Shown here in pieces: positions 16,441 through 24,203 of a DNA stretch of 27,016 nt. The notes beneath the pieces were generated by a model. That model saw nothing but the letters and a program-made list of their open reading frames with translations. It was not told where the DNA came from and did no database searches. Both the position numbers and the translations under genes were made by a program. The stretch covers positions 1 through 27,016 of the forward strand of contig CAKRPO010000033.1 in the NCBI GenBank assembly GCA_934378195.1. The letters run 5' to 3'. Within the stretch, counting starts at the first letter, position 1. The number at the start of each line of letters is the position of its first letter. This DNA is from an uncultured Blautia sp. (GTDB taxonomy: Bacteria; Bacillota; Clostridia; Lachnospirales; Lachnospiraceae).

Positions 16441-16722
16441 TTAACGAAACATCCTTTTCAATAAAGGTTCTTCCTTTTTTTGTGCATTTTTTGTCAGATA
16501 AGAAACACTGTTTACTTTTCCTTCAATTTCGGCTTCACCCTTCTCGAGATCCAGTCCTTTTACATGAAGCTGTTCACCCTTAATCTGGACTTTCCCGGCA
16601 TCTGTCAGAAGCAGAATCTCATTTTCATTAAATGAATGGATGTCCTGAACCCCTGTCAAACGCCCATATTTTCGCTCTTCCAGCATCAGGCTGTGCGCTT
16701 TGCCTGTTTTTTTCTCTTCCAA
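16441..16722 (-). CDS. yabP: Sporulation protein YabP
   Basis: 93 aa from the chosen TTG. YabP-family proteins are small sporulation proteins made in the mother cell under sigma-E in B. subtilis; the molecular role is unclear. The family pattern is visible: an early L-TGVQDIHSFNENEILL segment, then TDAGKVQIKGEQLHVKGLDLEKGE and a C-terminal GKVNSVSYL. The frame is open from a GTG at 16737 without a ribosome site. The TTG at 16722 has GGGAG 8 nt upstream and fits the predicted transcription start near 16746. yabQ follows immediately. Confidence 0.87.
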   Translation of the reverse strand: MEEKKTGKAHSLMLEERKYGRLTGVQDIHSFNENEILLLTDAGKVQIKGEQLHVKGLDLEKGEAEIEGKVNSVSYLTKNAQKKEEPLLKRMFR

Positions 16723-16752
16723 GACTACAGCTCCCACTCTACATTTACTGTT

Positions 16753-16781
16753 AATTTATGTGAGAGCCTTGTCCAATAGAC
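16753..16781 (-). promoter_or_regulatory. Sigma-E-like promoter of yabP-yabQ
   Basis: The -10-like CATAAATT (16760-16753) and -35-like GTCTATT (16781-16775) are separated by 14 bp, the sigma-E spacing. The -10 matches the B. subtilis consensus CATACAHT at seven of eight positions. It sits just after rqcP and just before yabP, a known sigma-E-controlled gene in B. subtilis. Confidence 0.55.
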
Positions 16782-16790
16782 GAGAAATCA

Positions 16791-17030
16791 TCAAAGATAA
16801 CGAAAAAGATTTTCTGCATCTTCTTTACGGACTGTTTCCTTGATATCCAGTACTTCTACTTTTACATTTTTGCTTCCAAACTGAATCTCGATCGTGTCAC
16901 CGGCTTTTACCTGTGCAGAAGCCTTTGCCGGACGGTCATTGACCAGCACTCTTCCCGCATCGCATGCCTCATTCGCAACAGTCCTTCTTTTGATCAGACG
17001 TGATATCTTTAAATATTTGTCAAGTCTCAT
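16791..17030 (-). CDS. rqcP: S4-domain RNA-binding protein RqcP (YabO/Hsp15 family)
   Basis: 79 aa made almost entirely of an S4 RNA-binding domain: MRLDKYLKISRLIKRR at the N-terminus, then GRVLVNDRPAKASAQVKAGDTIEIQFG. In B. subtilis RqcP works with RqcH in alanine-tail synthesis on stalled 50S subunits during ribosome quality control. The open frame extends upstream to 17063, but AGGAGG lies just before the ATG at 17030 and the family starts at this MRLDKYL. The hup terminator lies within its upstream region, so expression may depend on read-through. Location between hup and yabP supports the identification. Confidence 0.93.
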   Translation of the reverse strand: MRLDKYLKISRLIKRRTVANEACDAGRVLVNDRPAKASAQVKAGDTIEIQFGSKNVKVEVLDIKETVRKEDAENLFRYL

Positions 17031-17053
17031 ATTTGCCTCCTGAAATAACAAAA

Positions 17054-17075
17054 GGGGGAACAAATAAGTTCCCCC
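17054..17075 (-). terminator. Intrinsic terminator after hup
   Basis: A perfect GGGGGAAC/GTTCCCCC stem with a 6-nt loop, followed on the minus strand by TTTTGTTATTT. It starts 16 nt after the hup stop and ends 24 nt before the rqcP start. It likely limits transcription into rqcP. Confidence 0.9.
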
Positions 17076-17090
17076 GAAAAATTATCCTGA

Positions 17091-17366
17091 TTATTCGTTT
17101 ACCATATCTTTCAGAGCTTTACCAGCTTTGAACTTCGGTGCCTTGGAAGCTGCGATTTTCATTGTTTCACCAGTCTGAGGATTTCTTCCTTCTCTGGCTG
17201 CTCTTTCGCTTACTTCAAATGTACCAAAACCAACTAACTGGATCTTTCCACCTTTTTTTAATTCGGATGCTACAACATCAGTGAAAGATTTTAATACAGC
17301 CTCTACATCTTTTTTGGAAAGGTTAGTTTCTTTCGCCATTGCTGCTACTAATTCTGTTTTATTCAT
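17091..17366 (-). CDS. hup: HU-family DNA-binding protein
   Basis: 91 aa, typical HU length. This small dimeric nucleoid protein bends and compacts DNA with little sequence preference. The conserved signature GFGTFEVSERAAREGRNP is at about 47-64, with the Arg-Asn-Pro at the tip of the DNA-binding arm, and the N-terminus MNKTELVAAMAKETNLSKKDVE is characteristic. AGGAGG precedes the ATG, and a strong promoter and a strong terminator flank the gene, as expected for an abundant single-gene transcript. Confidence 0.97.
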   Translation of the reverse strand: MNKTELVAAMAKETNLSKKDVEAVLKSFTDVVASELKKGGKIQLVGFGTFEVSERAAREGRNPQTGETMKIAASKAPKFKAGKALKDMVNE

Positions 17367-17440
17367 GGTGTTCCTCCTCTAAATAACCTCATTCTTATTT
17401 ATTGCGTAATGCTTCCTTGGCATATGCACGCTATCTACTA

Positions 17441-17469
17441 TATATAAACCTTTTATGTCAAATTGTCAA
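17441..17469 (-). promoter_or_regulatory. Sigma-A promoter of hup
   Basis: Perfect -35 TTGACA (17469-17464), 17-bp spacer and -10 TATATA (17446-17441). It begins immediately after the mazG stop at 17476. Predicted leader is about 70 nt. Confidence 0.8.
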
Positions 17470-17475
17470 GGCTTT

Positions 17476-17865
17476 TCAGTTACCTCTCTTGTTTTCGAGT
17501 TGTTTGAGCTCTTCCCAGGAAAGACCGGTTAAACGTTCATCTTCTGGTGCAAAAATTTTCGGATGTCTGAATTTCATCTTGGAAGAGACACCTCTGATCA
17601 CATCTTCAACTGTAAAAAGTCCCTCTTCTTCCGCAATCACACTGTGAAGTGCTACCTGAAACAGCACATCTCCCAGTTCTTCGCACAGATTGGCACTGTC
17701 ACCATTCTTATTTAGCCTGTCTATACCTTCCAGTACTTCATTACTCTCTTCAAGAAGATACTTTTTCAGACTTTCATGTGTCTGTGTACTGTCCCATGGA
17801 CATTTCTCACGTATCTCCCTGACAACTTCCATAAACTCATCAAAGCTCTGCATACACCGGATCAC
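17476..17865 (-). CDS. mazG: MazG nucleotide pyrophosphohydrolase, single-domain form
   Basis: 129 aa. MazG hydrolyses (d)NTPs to monophosphates and pyrophosphate, cleaning the nucleotide pool. The MazG pattern is clear: REKCPWDSTQTHESLKKYLLEES, the metal-binding EESNEVLEGID and EELGDVLFQVALH (EExxE and ExxD), and KFRHPKIF. It has one MazG domain; B. subtilis YabN also carries an N-terminal methylase-like domain and E. coli MazG has two MazG domains. Its GTG start overlaps the upstream mutase stop (GTGA), indicating coupling. An ATG four codons later (17853) is an alternative start. It precedes hup. Confidence 0.93.
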   Translation of the reverse strand: MIRCMQSFDEFMEVVREIREKCPWDSTQTHESLKKYLLEESNEVLEGIDRLNKNGDSANLCEELGDVLFQVALHSVIAEEEGLFTVEDVIRGVSSKMKFRHPKIFAPEDERLTGLSWEELKQLENKRGN

Positions 17866-19595
17866 ATCATGGAATCAACCATATCCAGAACTGCCTTACC
17901 CATTACTGCTGATTTCTCATCGGCATCTGCAAGAGATGTGCCTTTCACACCATAATAGAATTTGACTTTCGGCTCTGTGCCGGACGGACGAACGCATACC
18001 CATGCATCGTTTGTCAGTTCGTAATAAAGAACGTTGGAATTCGGAAGTCCGGTCGGTACAACTTCGCCTGTTTCCAGATTCTTAATGGTATCTGCCTTGT
18101 AATCTCTTACCGCGATCACTTTGTGGCCTGCAAATTCTGCCGGCGGATTCTGACGAAGGGAGTTCATGATCTCCTGAATCTTCTGAAGTCCTTCGATGCC
18201 TTTCATAGTAACAGCTTTGATATCATCTTTGTAATATCCGAACTGCTCGTACATCTCGATCATTGCATCCCACAGAGTCTTACCCTGTGTCTTGTAATAT
18301 GCAGCAGCTTCGCAGAGTGCCATAGTTGCTACGATCGCATCTTTGTCTCTTGCATATGTACCGATCAGGCAGCCATAGCTTTCCTCAAAACCAAAGAGAT
18401 AAGAACCTTTGCCGCTCTGCTCAAATCCAAGAATCTGCTGTCCAATAAACTTAAATCCGGTAAGAACTTCGATCAGTTTGACACCATATCCTTTGGCAAT
18501 GGCATCTGCCAGGTTTGTGGTAACGATTGTCTTGATCAGTGCTCCGTCCTCCGGAAGGCTTCCATTTACGGCCTTACGCTGGCTGATCTCATAGTTTGCA
18601 AGAAGGCATCCTGACATATTTCCGGTCAGATCATGATATTCACCATTCTTGTCTTTGACACGTACGCCAAGGCGGTCTGCATCCGGGTCAGTTGCCAGAA
18701 CAAGGTCTGCATCTACTTCTTTGGCAAGCTTCAGACCAAGCTCAAATGCTTCTGCTGCTTCCGGGTTCGGATAGCTTACTGTCGGGAAATCTCCATCCGG
18801 GAGTTCCTGCTCTTTTACTACATAAACATTCTCAAATCCGAGTTCTTTAAGGATTCTTCTTGCCGGGATGTTTCCTGTTCCGTGAAGTGGCGTATAAACG
18901 ATCTTAAGGTTCTTTCCTTCTGCCTGGATTGCATCCATATGAATAACCTGTTTCTTGAGTTCGGCCATATAAGCATCATCAACTTCTTTGCCAATCACTT
19001 CAAACAGTCCTGCTTTTTCGGCATCAGCCTTGTCCATAGTCTTAACAGTATTCCAGTCAGAGATTGCCTTAACCTCTCCCATAATTCCACTGTCGTGTGG
19101 TGGTGTGATCTGTGCGCCATCTTCCCAGTATACTTTGTATCCATTGTATTCCGGCGGGTTGTGGCTGGCTGTCACGTTGATACCTGCAACACATCCAAGG
19201 TGACGTACTGCAAAGGAAAGTTCCGGTGTTGGTCTTAAGGTTTCAAAGATGTATGCTTTGATTCCGTTGGCCGCCAGGCAAAGTGCAGCCTCCTGTGCGA
19301 ATTCCGGAGACATATGACGGGAATCATATGCGATTGCAACGCCCTGGGATTTCTTGTCTACTTTTGCAATGTAGTTTGCCAGTCCCTGTGTAGCTCTTCT
19401 GACAACATAGATATTCATGCGGTTGGTACCGGCTCCGATGATTCCACGAAGACCTGCTGTACCAAACTCGAGATCCATATAAAAACGTTCTTTTATTTCA
19501 TTTTCATCATCTGCGATATTCTTTAATTCCTCTTTTGTTGCTTCGTCGAAGTATGGGTTTGCAATCCACTGCTCATAACCTTCTCTGTAATCCAT
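17862..19595 (-). CDS. Phospho-sugar mutase (alpha-phosphoglucomutase family, PgcA-like)
   Basis: 577 aa. It interconverts glucose-1- and glucose-6-phosphate (or a related hexose phosphate), feeding UDP-glucose and cell-wall polymers or glycogen-type metabolism. The catalytic phosphoserine is Ser144 in TASHNP (142-147). The metal-binding DPDADRLGV is near residue 300, FGFEESYG follows, and the C-terminal phosphate-binding loop is RPSGTEPKVKFYYG. Size and motifs match B. subtilis PgcA. The frame is open to 19646, but GGGAGG lies 9 nt before the ATG at 19595. Its stop overlaps mazG by four bases. Specificity for glucose over mannose or glucosamine is inferred. Confidence 0.93.
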   Translation of the reverse strand: MDYREGYEQWIANPYFDEATKEELKNIADDENEIKERFYMDLEFGTAGLRGIIGAGTNRMNIYVVRRATQGLANYIAKVDKKSQGVAIAYDSRHMSPEFAQEAALCLAANGIKAYIFETLRPTPELSFAVRHLGCVAGINVTASHNPPEYNGYKVYWEDGAQITPPHDSGIMGEVKAISDWNTVKTMDKADAEKAGLFEVIGKEVDDAYMAELKKQVIHMDAIQAEGKNLKIVYTPLHGTGNIPARRILKELGFENVYVVKEQELPDGDFPTVSYPNPEAAEAFELGLKLAKEVDADLVLATDPDADRLGVRVKDKNGEYHDLTGNMSGCLLANYEISQRKAVNGSLPEDGALIKTIVTTNLADAIAKGYGVKLIEVLTGFKFIGQQILGFEQSGKGSYLFGFEESYGCLIGTYARDKDAIVATMALCEAAAYYKTQGKTLWDAMIEMYEQFGYYKDDIKAVTMKGIEGLQKIQEIMNSLRQNPPAEFAGHKVIAVRDYKADTIKNLETGEVVPTGLPNSNVLYYELTNDAWVCVRPSGTEPKVKFYYGVKGTSLADADEKSAVMGKAVLDMVDSMM

Positions 19596-19626
19596 ACTAA
19601 AATACCTCCCTGTACAATGTATTTCC

Positions 19627-19663
19627 GACAGTTTTGTAACTGTCATTATGATTTCTAATTATA
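19627..19663 (-). promoter_or_regulatory. Promoter -10 and leader hairpin of the phospho-sugar mutase gene
   Basis: TATAAT (19663-19658) lies just upstream of a perfect 7-bp hairpin GACAGTT/AACTGTC with a 4-nt loop (19627-19644). No good -35 is present at 17 bp, so the promoter is tentative. The hairpin would lie at about +10 to +30 of the transcript and may stabilise the 5' end. Confidence 0.4.
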
Positions 19664-19737
19664 CACCTGTTTGACCGAAAAAGGAAGTATAATCAGATGT
19701 GTTCCATTGAAAATACAGAATCACAAGTTACTTTTTT

Positions 19738-20721
19738 CTAAAACGGGTAGTATTCAAATGCCTTATCTCCAAACTGTCTCCATGTTTCTCTCTGACGGAT
19801 CAGATTTTGTAATTTTTCGGTATTTTTTACGGAAATCCAGGTTTTGCGATGTGTATAATAGTAATTGGCAAGTTTCCAGTATTTTTCGGGATAGCTGAAG
19901 TGAATCTTGAGATTTGTCCATTCTTCTTCGGAAATATTTTTGGATTGATGGTATATACGGAGCATTTCTTTTCCCAGTCGAATGTCCCAGTTGTATTTTT
20001 CGAGTATTTTTCTCATAAAGCGATACAGATCTGCCATCTGTGTGTCAAATCCCCAGTGTTCAAAGTTGGTCACCGCTGTTTCTTTTCCTCTGATCAGTAT
20101 ATTGTGCTGGTTATATTCCCCATGGCAGACTTCTCCGTTTTTTTCTGCATTTTTTCGAAGTGTCTGATAAACAGAAGTCTGAAGGGCAGCATATGCTTCT
20201 TCGCCATCCCGCAGAAAATCCCCCACAGTTGCCAGATATATTTTTTCAAACGGGCTGGAAGGTCCTCTTTTGCGGATAAAGCTGCGAATTTTTTTGAGTT
20301 CCTGATTATGTCGCTGGTATTCGTCTGTAAGAGATGGTTCTACGTAGAATTCTACTACGGGCATATGCATATATTGATGGAATTCTGCCATAGTACGAAT
20401 GCTTCTGAATATATCTTCTCTGGAACGTGTATCGCATTCCCGGCCTTCAAACCAGTGCTGCAGGGTATAGGGTATGCCGTCCCGGTCGCGACTGACAAGT
20501 TTTTCTTCCTGGTTCGGGATGTAATAATCGACATTTCCGCCCTGTTCCTGAATCTTTAAAAGTAATTCCTGTTGTTTCTGGAGTTTTTTTTCGCTTCCTT
20601 TGAATTCTTTTATGATGACAAGTCCTTTTTCTGTGTGACAGAGTAATGCACCGCGTATACGGGCTGTGGATTCGGCGGTAAGGCCGTACTGCTCCAGTGT
20701 GCTGAGTCCGTAATCATACAA
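19738..20721 (-). CDS. CotS-family spore coat protein (aminoglycoside-phosphotransferase-like fold)
   Basis: 327 aa. It resembles the CotS/YutH group of spore-coat-associated proteins with a kinase-like fold: an early VIIKEF strand with the Lys38 candidate, a GxPYTLQHWFEGREC hinge segment, and a catalytic-loop region CHGEYNQHNIL (199-209) followed by VTNFEHWGFD and DLYRFMRK. The canonical HxD catalytic Asp is Glu202 and the metal-binding Asp of the DF(D/E) motif is Asn219, so activity is doubtful. The start is TTG (20721) with GGGGG 8 nt upstream. A sigma-E-like promoter precedes it, and the gene borders the palindrome-rich gap. Family call is fairly firm; the role in the coat is inferred. 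Confidence 0.8.
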   Translation of the reverse strand: MYDYGLSTLEQYGLTAESTARIRGALLCHTEKGLVIIKEFKGSEKKLQKQQELLLKIQEQGGNVDYYIPNQEEKLVSRDRDGIPYTLQHWFEGRECDTRSREDIFRSIRTMAEFHQYMHMPVVEFYVEPSLTDEYQRHNQELKKIRSFIRKRGPSSPFEKIYLATVGDFLRDGEEAYAALQTSVYQTLRKNAEKNGEVCHGEYNQHNILIRGKETAVTNFEHWGFDTQMADLYRFMRKILEKYNWDIRLGKEMLRIYHQSKNISEEEWTNLKIHFSYPEKYWKLANYYYTHRKTWISVKNTEKLQNLIRQRETWRQFGDKAFEYYPF

Positions 20722-20752
20722 ATGAAAATCCCCCTCTTGATTTTGTACCTTC

Positions 20753-20782
20753 TATCTTATGTATGGGGAATCCAGAAAATGC
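20753..20782 (-). promoter_or_regulatory. Sigma-E-like promoter of the CotS-family gene
   Basis: CATAAGATA (20761-20753) and GCATTTT (20782-20776) are separated by 14 bp. The -35 matches the B. subtilis sigma-E pattern KMATATT at six of seven positions, and the -10 also fits the CATAnnnTA core shared by sigma-E and sigma-K. The predicted leader is short, as expected for a mother-cell gene. Confidence 0.45.
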
Positions 20783-20791
20783 AGCGGTAAT

Positions 20792-20978
20792 AATAGATTC
20801 TGTTATAACAGGAAGTAGCATTGAGATATTACGGAAGGGAGGGTGATCGGCACTGAATTTTGCTAAGGCTTCGTCGCCTGAAAGTACTAAGCTGCAGAGA
20901 CCGCCAATTCAGTGCCGATTACCTCCTCTTCCTGTAAATTGAAAATCTCCATCACTTTCTTTATAGCCAGAATCTATT
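20792..20978. repeat. Long imperfect palindrome A (about 187 bp)
   Basis: The ends AATAGATTCT (20792-20801) and AGAATCTATT (20969-20978) are perfectly complementary. The inner arms ATCGGCACTGAATT (20846-20859) and AATTCAGTGCCGAT (20906-20919) are a perfect 14-bp match. Sequence between them pairs with gaps (GGAAGGGAGG against the CCTCCTCTTCC side). The 46-nt centre has its own AGGC/GCCT mini-hairpin. No ORF is present. It could be a relic of a small non-autonomous mobile element or a structured RNA; no known family is recognised. Confidence 0.7.
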
Positions 20979-21020
20979 CTGGTCTGTACATTTTCTGTGC
21001 ACTGACCGTGATTCCCTGTT

Positions 21021-21066
21021 CACGCCTGCGGCGTTTTTTCAAATCTTTTTTTGCGCCGTAGGCGTG
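21021..21066. repeat. Inverted repeat B (13-bp GC-rich stem)
   Basis: CACGCCTGCGGCG and CGCCGTAGGCGTG form a 13-bp stem with one G-T pair around a 20-nt T-rich loop. A smaller GCCC/GGGC hairpin follows at about 21079-21091. No run of T follows on either strand, so it is not an obvious terminator. It sits between palindromes A and C. Confidence 0.65.
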
Positions 21067-21127
21067 AGCCAGTTCTTTGCCCTTCCCGGGCTGGGATTTA
21101 TAAACACGAAAAAGTAAAACGTAAAAA

Positions 21128-21338
21128 GGCCATACAATTTGTATTTCAGGATTTTCAACTATCTGCAGGAATGTCGAGTTTTCTTAGATATGTTCTGGCT
21201 GCCTTATGAATAAAAATTGCACTGTCTGAGCCTTCAGGCGAGTTTGCAATTTTTATGAATGCCTTTCGCAGTCAGGTTATATCTTAGATAACTCCCATTC
21301 CGAAGCCTGTTGAAAATCCTGTATACAAATGTATGGCC
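21128..21338. repeat. Long imperfect palindrome C (about 211 bp), possible giant terminator of cca
   Basis: The ends GGCCATACAATTTGTA (21128-21143) and TACAAATGTATGGCC (21324-21338) pair with a single bulge. CAGGATTTTCAAC (21147-21159) pairs perfectly with 21309-21321, and ATAAAAATTGCA (21210-21221) pairs perfectly with 21245-21256. Nearly all sequence between is also complementary with small gaps, capped by a GCC/GGC mini-hairpin. On the minus strand the stem is followed directly by TTTTTACGTTTT, so a transcript leaving cca would fold into a 210-nt hairpin with a U tail. No ORF is present. Confidence 0.75.
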
Positions 21339-21373
21339 TACAACATACTCACATCTGTACTGTTTTATATTTA

Positions 21374-22699
21374 CTATCTTTTATTTATAAATTCCATTAA
21401 TTTATCTTTGGTGTTATCGGCAGGTTCTTCGAGTACGTGCTCGAGCAGTTCTTTCAGCAGCTCACCCAGTTCCGGTCCTGGTTTATATCCTGCCTGGATC
21501 AGATCCCGGCCAGTCACAGCCAATGTCTTCAATGACACACACTGCTGTTCCTCGACTACCTTATGATAACATTCTGCCACGCCTTTCTGACGTGCCATTT
21601 TCTCATCACGACGATATTCGCTCTGCGCCAGCATATCTGCCTGCTGTACTTCCAGATAAAGCGGAAACAGATCTTCCCCAATCCGGTTCACTGCACGTCT
21701 CACTGCACGCATTTCCGGCAACGGGCGGTCATCGTGATATTTGATCAGTCTGGAAACCTTGCTGATCGTATCATTATCAAATTTCAACCGGTGCAGGATC
21801 TGTTTTGCCATCTCTTCACCTTTTGCTGCATGCATTTTAAAATGATCCCGACCATTTTCATCAGTAGTTTTCATGGCTGGTTTACCAATGTCGTGAAGCA
21901 GCATCGTCAGGCGCAGTACTTTGTCTGCATCCACATAAAGAAGACTGTGCAGAATGTGTTCGCCTACATTAAAACAATGATACGGCGTATTCTGCTCTGT
22001 TTCCATGCATGCGTCAAATTCTGGAAGAAATTCCCTCGTGATACCAGTTTCATATGCCACTCGAAGATAATCCGGATGTGGTGATACTAAAAGTTTCACA
22101 AGTTCTGCCTGAATCCTCTCCGCACTGACATTCCGAAGATTTGGAGTCAGTCTGCTGATTCCTGTCTTTGTCTCTGCCTCAATCTCGAAACCAAGCTGTG
22201 CTGAAAAACGTACCGCTCTCATAATACGCAGAGCATCTTCATGGAAACGTTCCATCGGATCACCGACGCAACGAATAATCTTATTCTCCATGTCATCCAT
22301 CCCATGGAAAAGATCGACCAGGCCTTCCTTCGGATGGTATGCCATAGCATTAATCGTGAAATCACGGCGTTTCAGGTCTTCTTCCAGGCTGGAAGTAAAA
22401 GTCACCTGTTTCGGATGACGACCATCTTCATAGTCACCATCTACCCGGTAAGTTGTAATCTCATAACCTTCTTTGTCCATCATCACTGTGACCGTACCAT
22501 GCTGAAGTCCCGTATCTATCGTATGAGGAAACAGTTCCTTGACCTGATACGGAGATGCCGATGTGGTAATATCCCAGTCATTCGGATTGCGCTCCAGGAT
22601 AGAATCCCGGACGCAGCCGCCGACTACATAAGCCTCATATCCATTTTCATTTAAAACCTGCAGTATCTTTTCCGCATTGGATGGGATCGTTAATTTCAT
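21374..22699 (-). CDS. cca: CCA tRNA nucleotidyltransferase (class II, with HD domain)
   Basis: 441 aa. It adds or repairs the 3' CCA of tRNAs. The nucleotidyltransferase head carries GGCVRD (27-32) and the catalytic DWD (41-43). RRDFTINAMAY and the B/A-like motif AVRFSAQLGFEIE follow. A C-terminal HD domain (LLHDIGKP, then HAAKGEEMA) is present, as in many clostridial enzymes. It could act as a poly(A) polymerase-like relative instead, but the HD-containing form is usually annotated as CCA-adding. The frame runs on to 22765, overlapping proS, but the ATG at 22699, one base after the proS stop, is preferred. It is cotranscribed with proS, and palindrome C follows it. Confidence 0.93.
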   Translation of the reverse strand: MKLTIPSNAEKILQVLNENGYEAYVVGGCVRDSILERNPNDWDITTSASPYQVKELFPHTIDTGLQHGTVTVMMDKEGYEITTYRVDGDYEDGRHPKQVTFTSSLEEDLKRRDFTINAMAYHPKEGLVDLFHGMDDMENKIIRCVGDPMERFHEDALRIMRAVRFSAQLGFEIEAETKTGISRLTPNLRNVSAERIQAELVKLLVSPHPDYLRVAYETGITREFLPEFDACMETEQNTPYHCFNVGEHILHSLLYVDADKVLRLTMLLHDIGKPAMKTTDENGRDHFKMHAAKGEEMAKQILHRLKFDNDTISKVSRLIKYHDDRPLPEMRAVRRAVNRIGEDLFPLYLEVQQADMLAQSEYRRDEKMARQKGVAECYHKVVEEQQCVSLKTLAVTGRDLIQAGYKPGPELGELLKELLEHVLEEPADNTKDKLMEFINKR

Positions 22700-22700
22700 A

Positions 22701-24134
22701 TTAGTATGCTCTTCCCCAGTAAACCATCTTCTTCGCCGGTTTGCCGCAGCATACGCAGACATCACTTAAATGTTCCTGTTCAAATGGCATACATCTGGAT
22801 GTTGCCTGAACATCTTCTTTGATCTTGTCTTCGCATTCACGGTTTCCGCACCACATAGCTTTTACAAAACCAGGCTTATTGTTGATGGTATCTTTGAATT
22901 CTTCATAATTTGTTGCAACATAAGTATGAGCATCACGATGTGCACGTGCACGCTCCAGCATTTCCTTCTGCATAATGTCAAGAACTTCCTGAACTTTAGC
23001 AGCAAGCTCCTCAAAGGAAACCACATATTTTTCTCTTGTATCACGACGGCAGATGACAGCCTGTCCGTTCTCGATATCCTTTGGACCGCATTCGATACGA
23101 ACCGGAATACCACGCATTTCCTGCTCTGCGAATTTGAAGCCCGGGCTTCTGTCTGTATCATCTACTTTGACACGGATTCCTGCTGCCTTGAGTGCTGCAA
23201 ACAGTTCGTCCGCTTTCTCCAGAACGCCTTCTTTTCGCTGCTGGATTGGAATGATGACTGCCTGTGTCGGAGCAATTCTCGGAGGCAGAACAAGTCCGCT
23301 GTTGTCACCATGAACCATGATGATCGCACCGATCATACGTGTTGTCATACCCCAGGATGTCTGGTGTACATATTTCAGTGTATTGTCTTTGTCAGTGTAC
23401 TGAATGCCGAATGCTTTTGCAAATCCATCACCAAAGTTATGGCTTGTACCGGACTGCAGAGCTTTACCGTCATGCATCAGGGATTCAATTGTATAGGTAG
23501 CGACTGCACCTGCAAATTTTTCTTTGTCTGTCTTCTGTCCTTTGATAACCGGAATAGCCAGAACTTCTTCGCAGAAATCTGCATACAGGTTCAGCATCTG
23601 AATGGTTCTCTCTTCTGCTTCTTCTGCTGTTGCATGAGCAGTATGTCCTTCCTGCCATAAGAACTCTCTGGAACGAAGGAATGGGCGTGTTGTCTTTTCC
23701 CAGCGTACAACAGAACACCACTGGTTGTATACCTTCGGAAGGTCTCTGTGGGACTGGATGTCTTTCTGATAGAAATCACAGAACAGAGTCTCAGAAGTCG
23801 GACGTACGCAGAGACGCTCCTGCAGTTCGTTCAGTCCCCCATGTGTTACCCATGCTACTTCCGGTGCAAAACCTTCTACGTGGTCTTTTTCTTTCTGAAG
23901 AAGAGATTCCGGAATGAACATCGGCATATATACGTTCTGTACGCCTGTCTCTTTGAATCTGCGGTCAAGTTCATGCTGGATATTTTCCCAGATCGCATAA
24001 CCTGCCGGTTTAATTGCCATGCATCCTTTTACACTTGTGTAACCGCACAGTTCTGCCTTCTTAACAACATCGGTATACCACTGTGCAAAATCTTCTTCCA
24101 TGGAAGTGATCGCTTCTACTAATTTTTTTGCCAT
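22701..24134 (-). CDS. proS: Prolyl-tRNA synthetase, eukaryote/archaea-like type
   Basis: 477 aa class II synthetase that charges tRNA-Pro. Its length and motifs are those of the eukaryotic/archaeal-type ProRS, which lacks the large INS editing domain of E. coli-type enzymes: [64 protein letters not shown] and [10 protein letters not shown]. The C-terminal part has [10 protein letters not shown] and CVCCGKPA, zinc-ligand-like cysteines, and ends in Tyr as is typical. AAGGAG lies about 9 nt before the ATG. Expression is governed by a T-box leader. cca follows one base after the stop. Confidence 0.97.
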   Translation of the reverse strand: MAKKLVEAITSMEEDFAQWYTDVVKKAELCGYTSVKGCMAIKPAGYAIWENIQHELDRRFKETGVQNVYMPMFIPESLLQKEKDHVEGFAPEVAWVTHGGLNELQERLCVRPTSETLFCDFYQKDIQSHRDLPKVYNQWCSVVRWEKTTRPFLRSREFLWQEGHTAHATAEEAEERTIQMLNLYADFCEEVLAIPVIKGQKTDKEKFAGAVATYTIESLMHDGKALQSGTSHNFGDGFAKAFGIQYTDKDNTLKYVHQTSWGMTTRMIGAIIMVHGDNSGLVLPPRIAPTQAVIIPIQQRKEGVLEKADELFAALKAAGIRVKVDDTDRSPGFKFAEQEMRGIPVRIECGPKDIENGQAVICRRDTREKYVVSFEELAAKVQEVLDIMQKEMLERARAHRDAHTYVATNYEEFKDTINNKPGFVKAMWCGNRECEDKIKEDVQATSRCMPFEQEHLSDVCVCCGKPAKKMVYWGRAY

Positions 24135-24203
24135 CGTTCTTTTCTCCTTTTTGATATGATCTGCGCCGGGTCTGAAAGTATTTTTCTGTTTTTAATATAA
24201 AAA

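Noticed and set aside
20967..20982. Short perfect palindrome CCAGAAT-CT-ATTCTGG as a regulator operator
   Set aside because: It overlaps the end of palindrome A, and no adjacent promoter or known operator consensus fits.
22700..22765. N-terminal extension of CCA transferase overlapping proS
   Set aside because: The Arg-rich extension is a shadow of proS; the family begins at the MKLTIP start at 22699.
22770..23660. 296-codon plus-strand frame opposite proS
   Set aside because: Antisense to proS; composition (many Cys, Phe, Ser) is that of a reverse-complement shadow.
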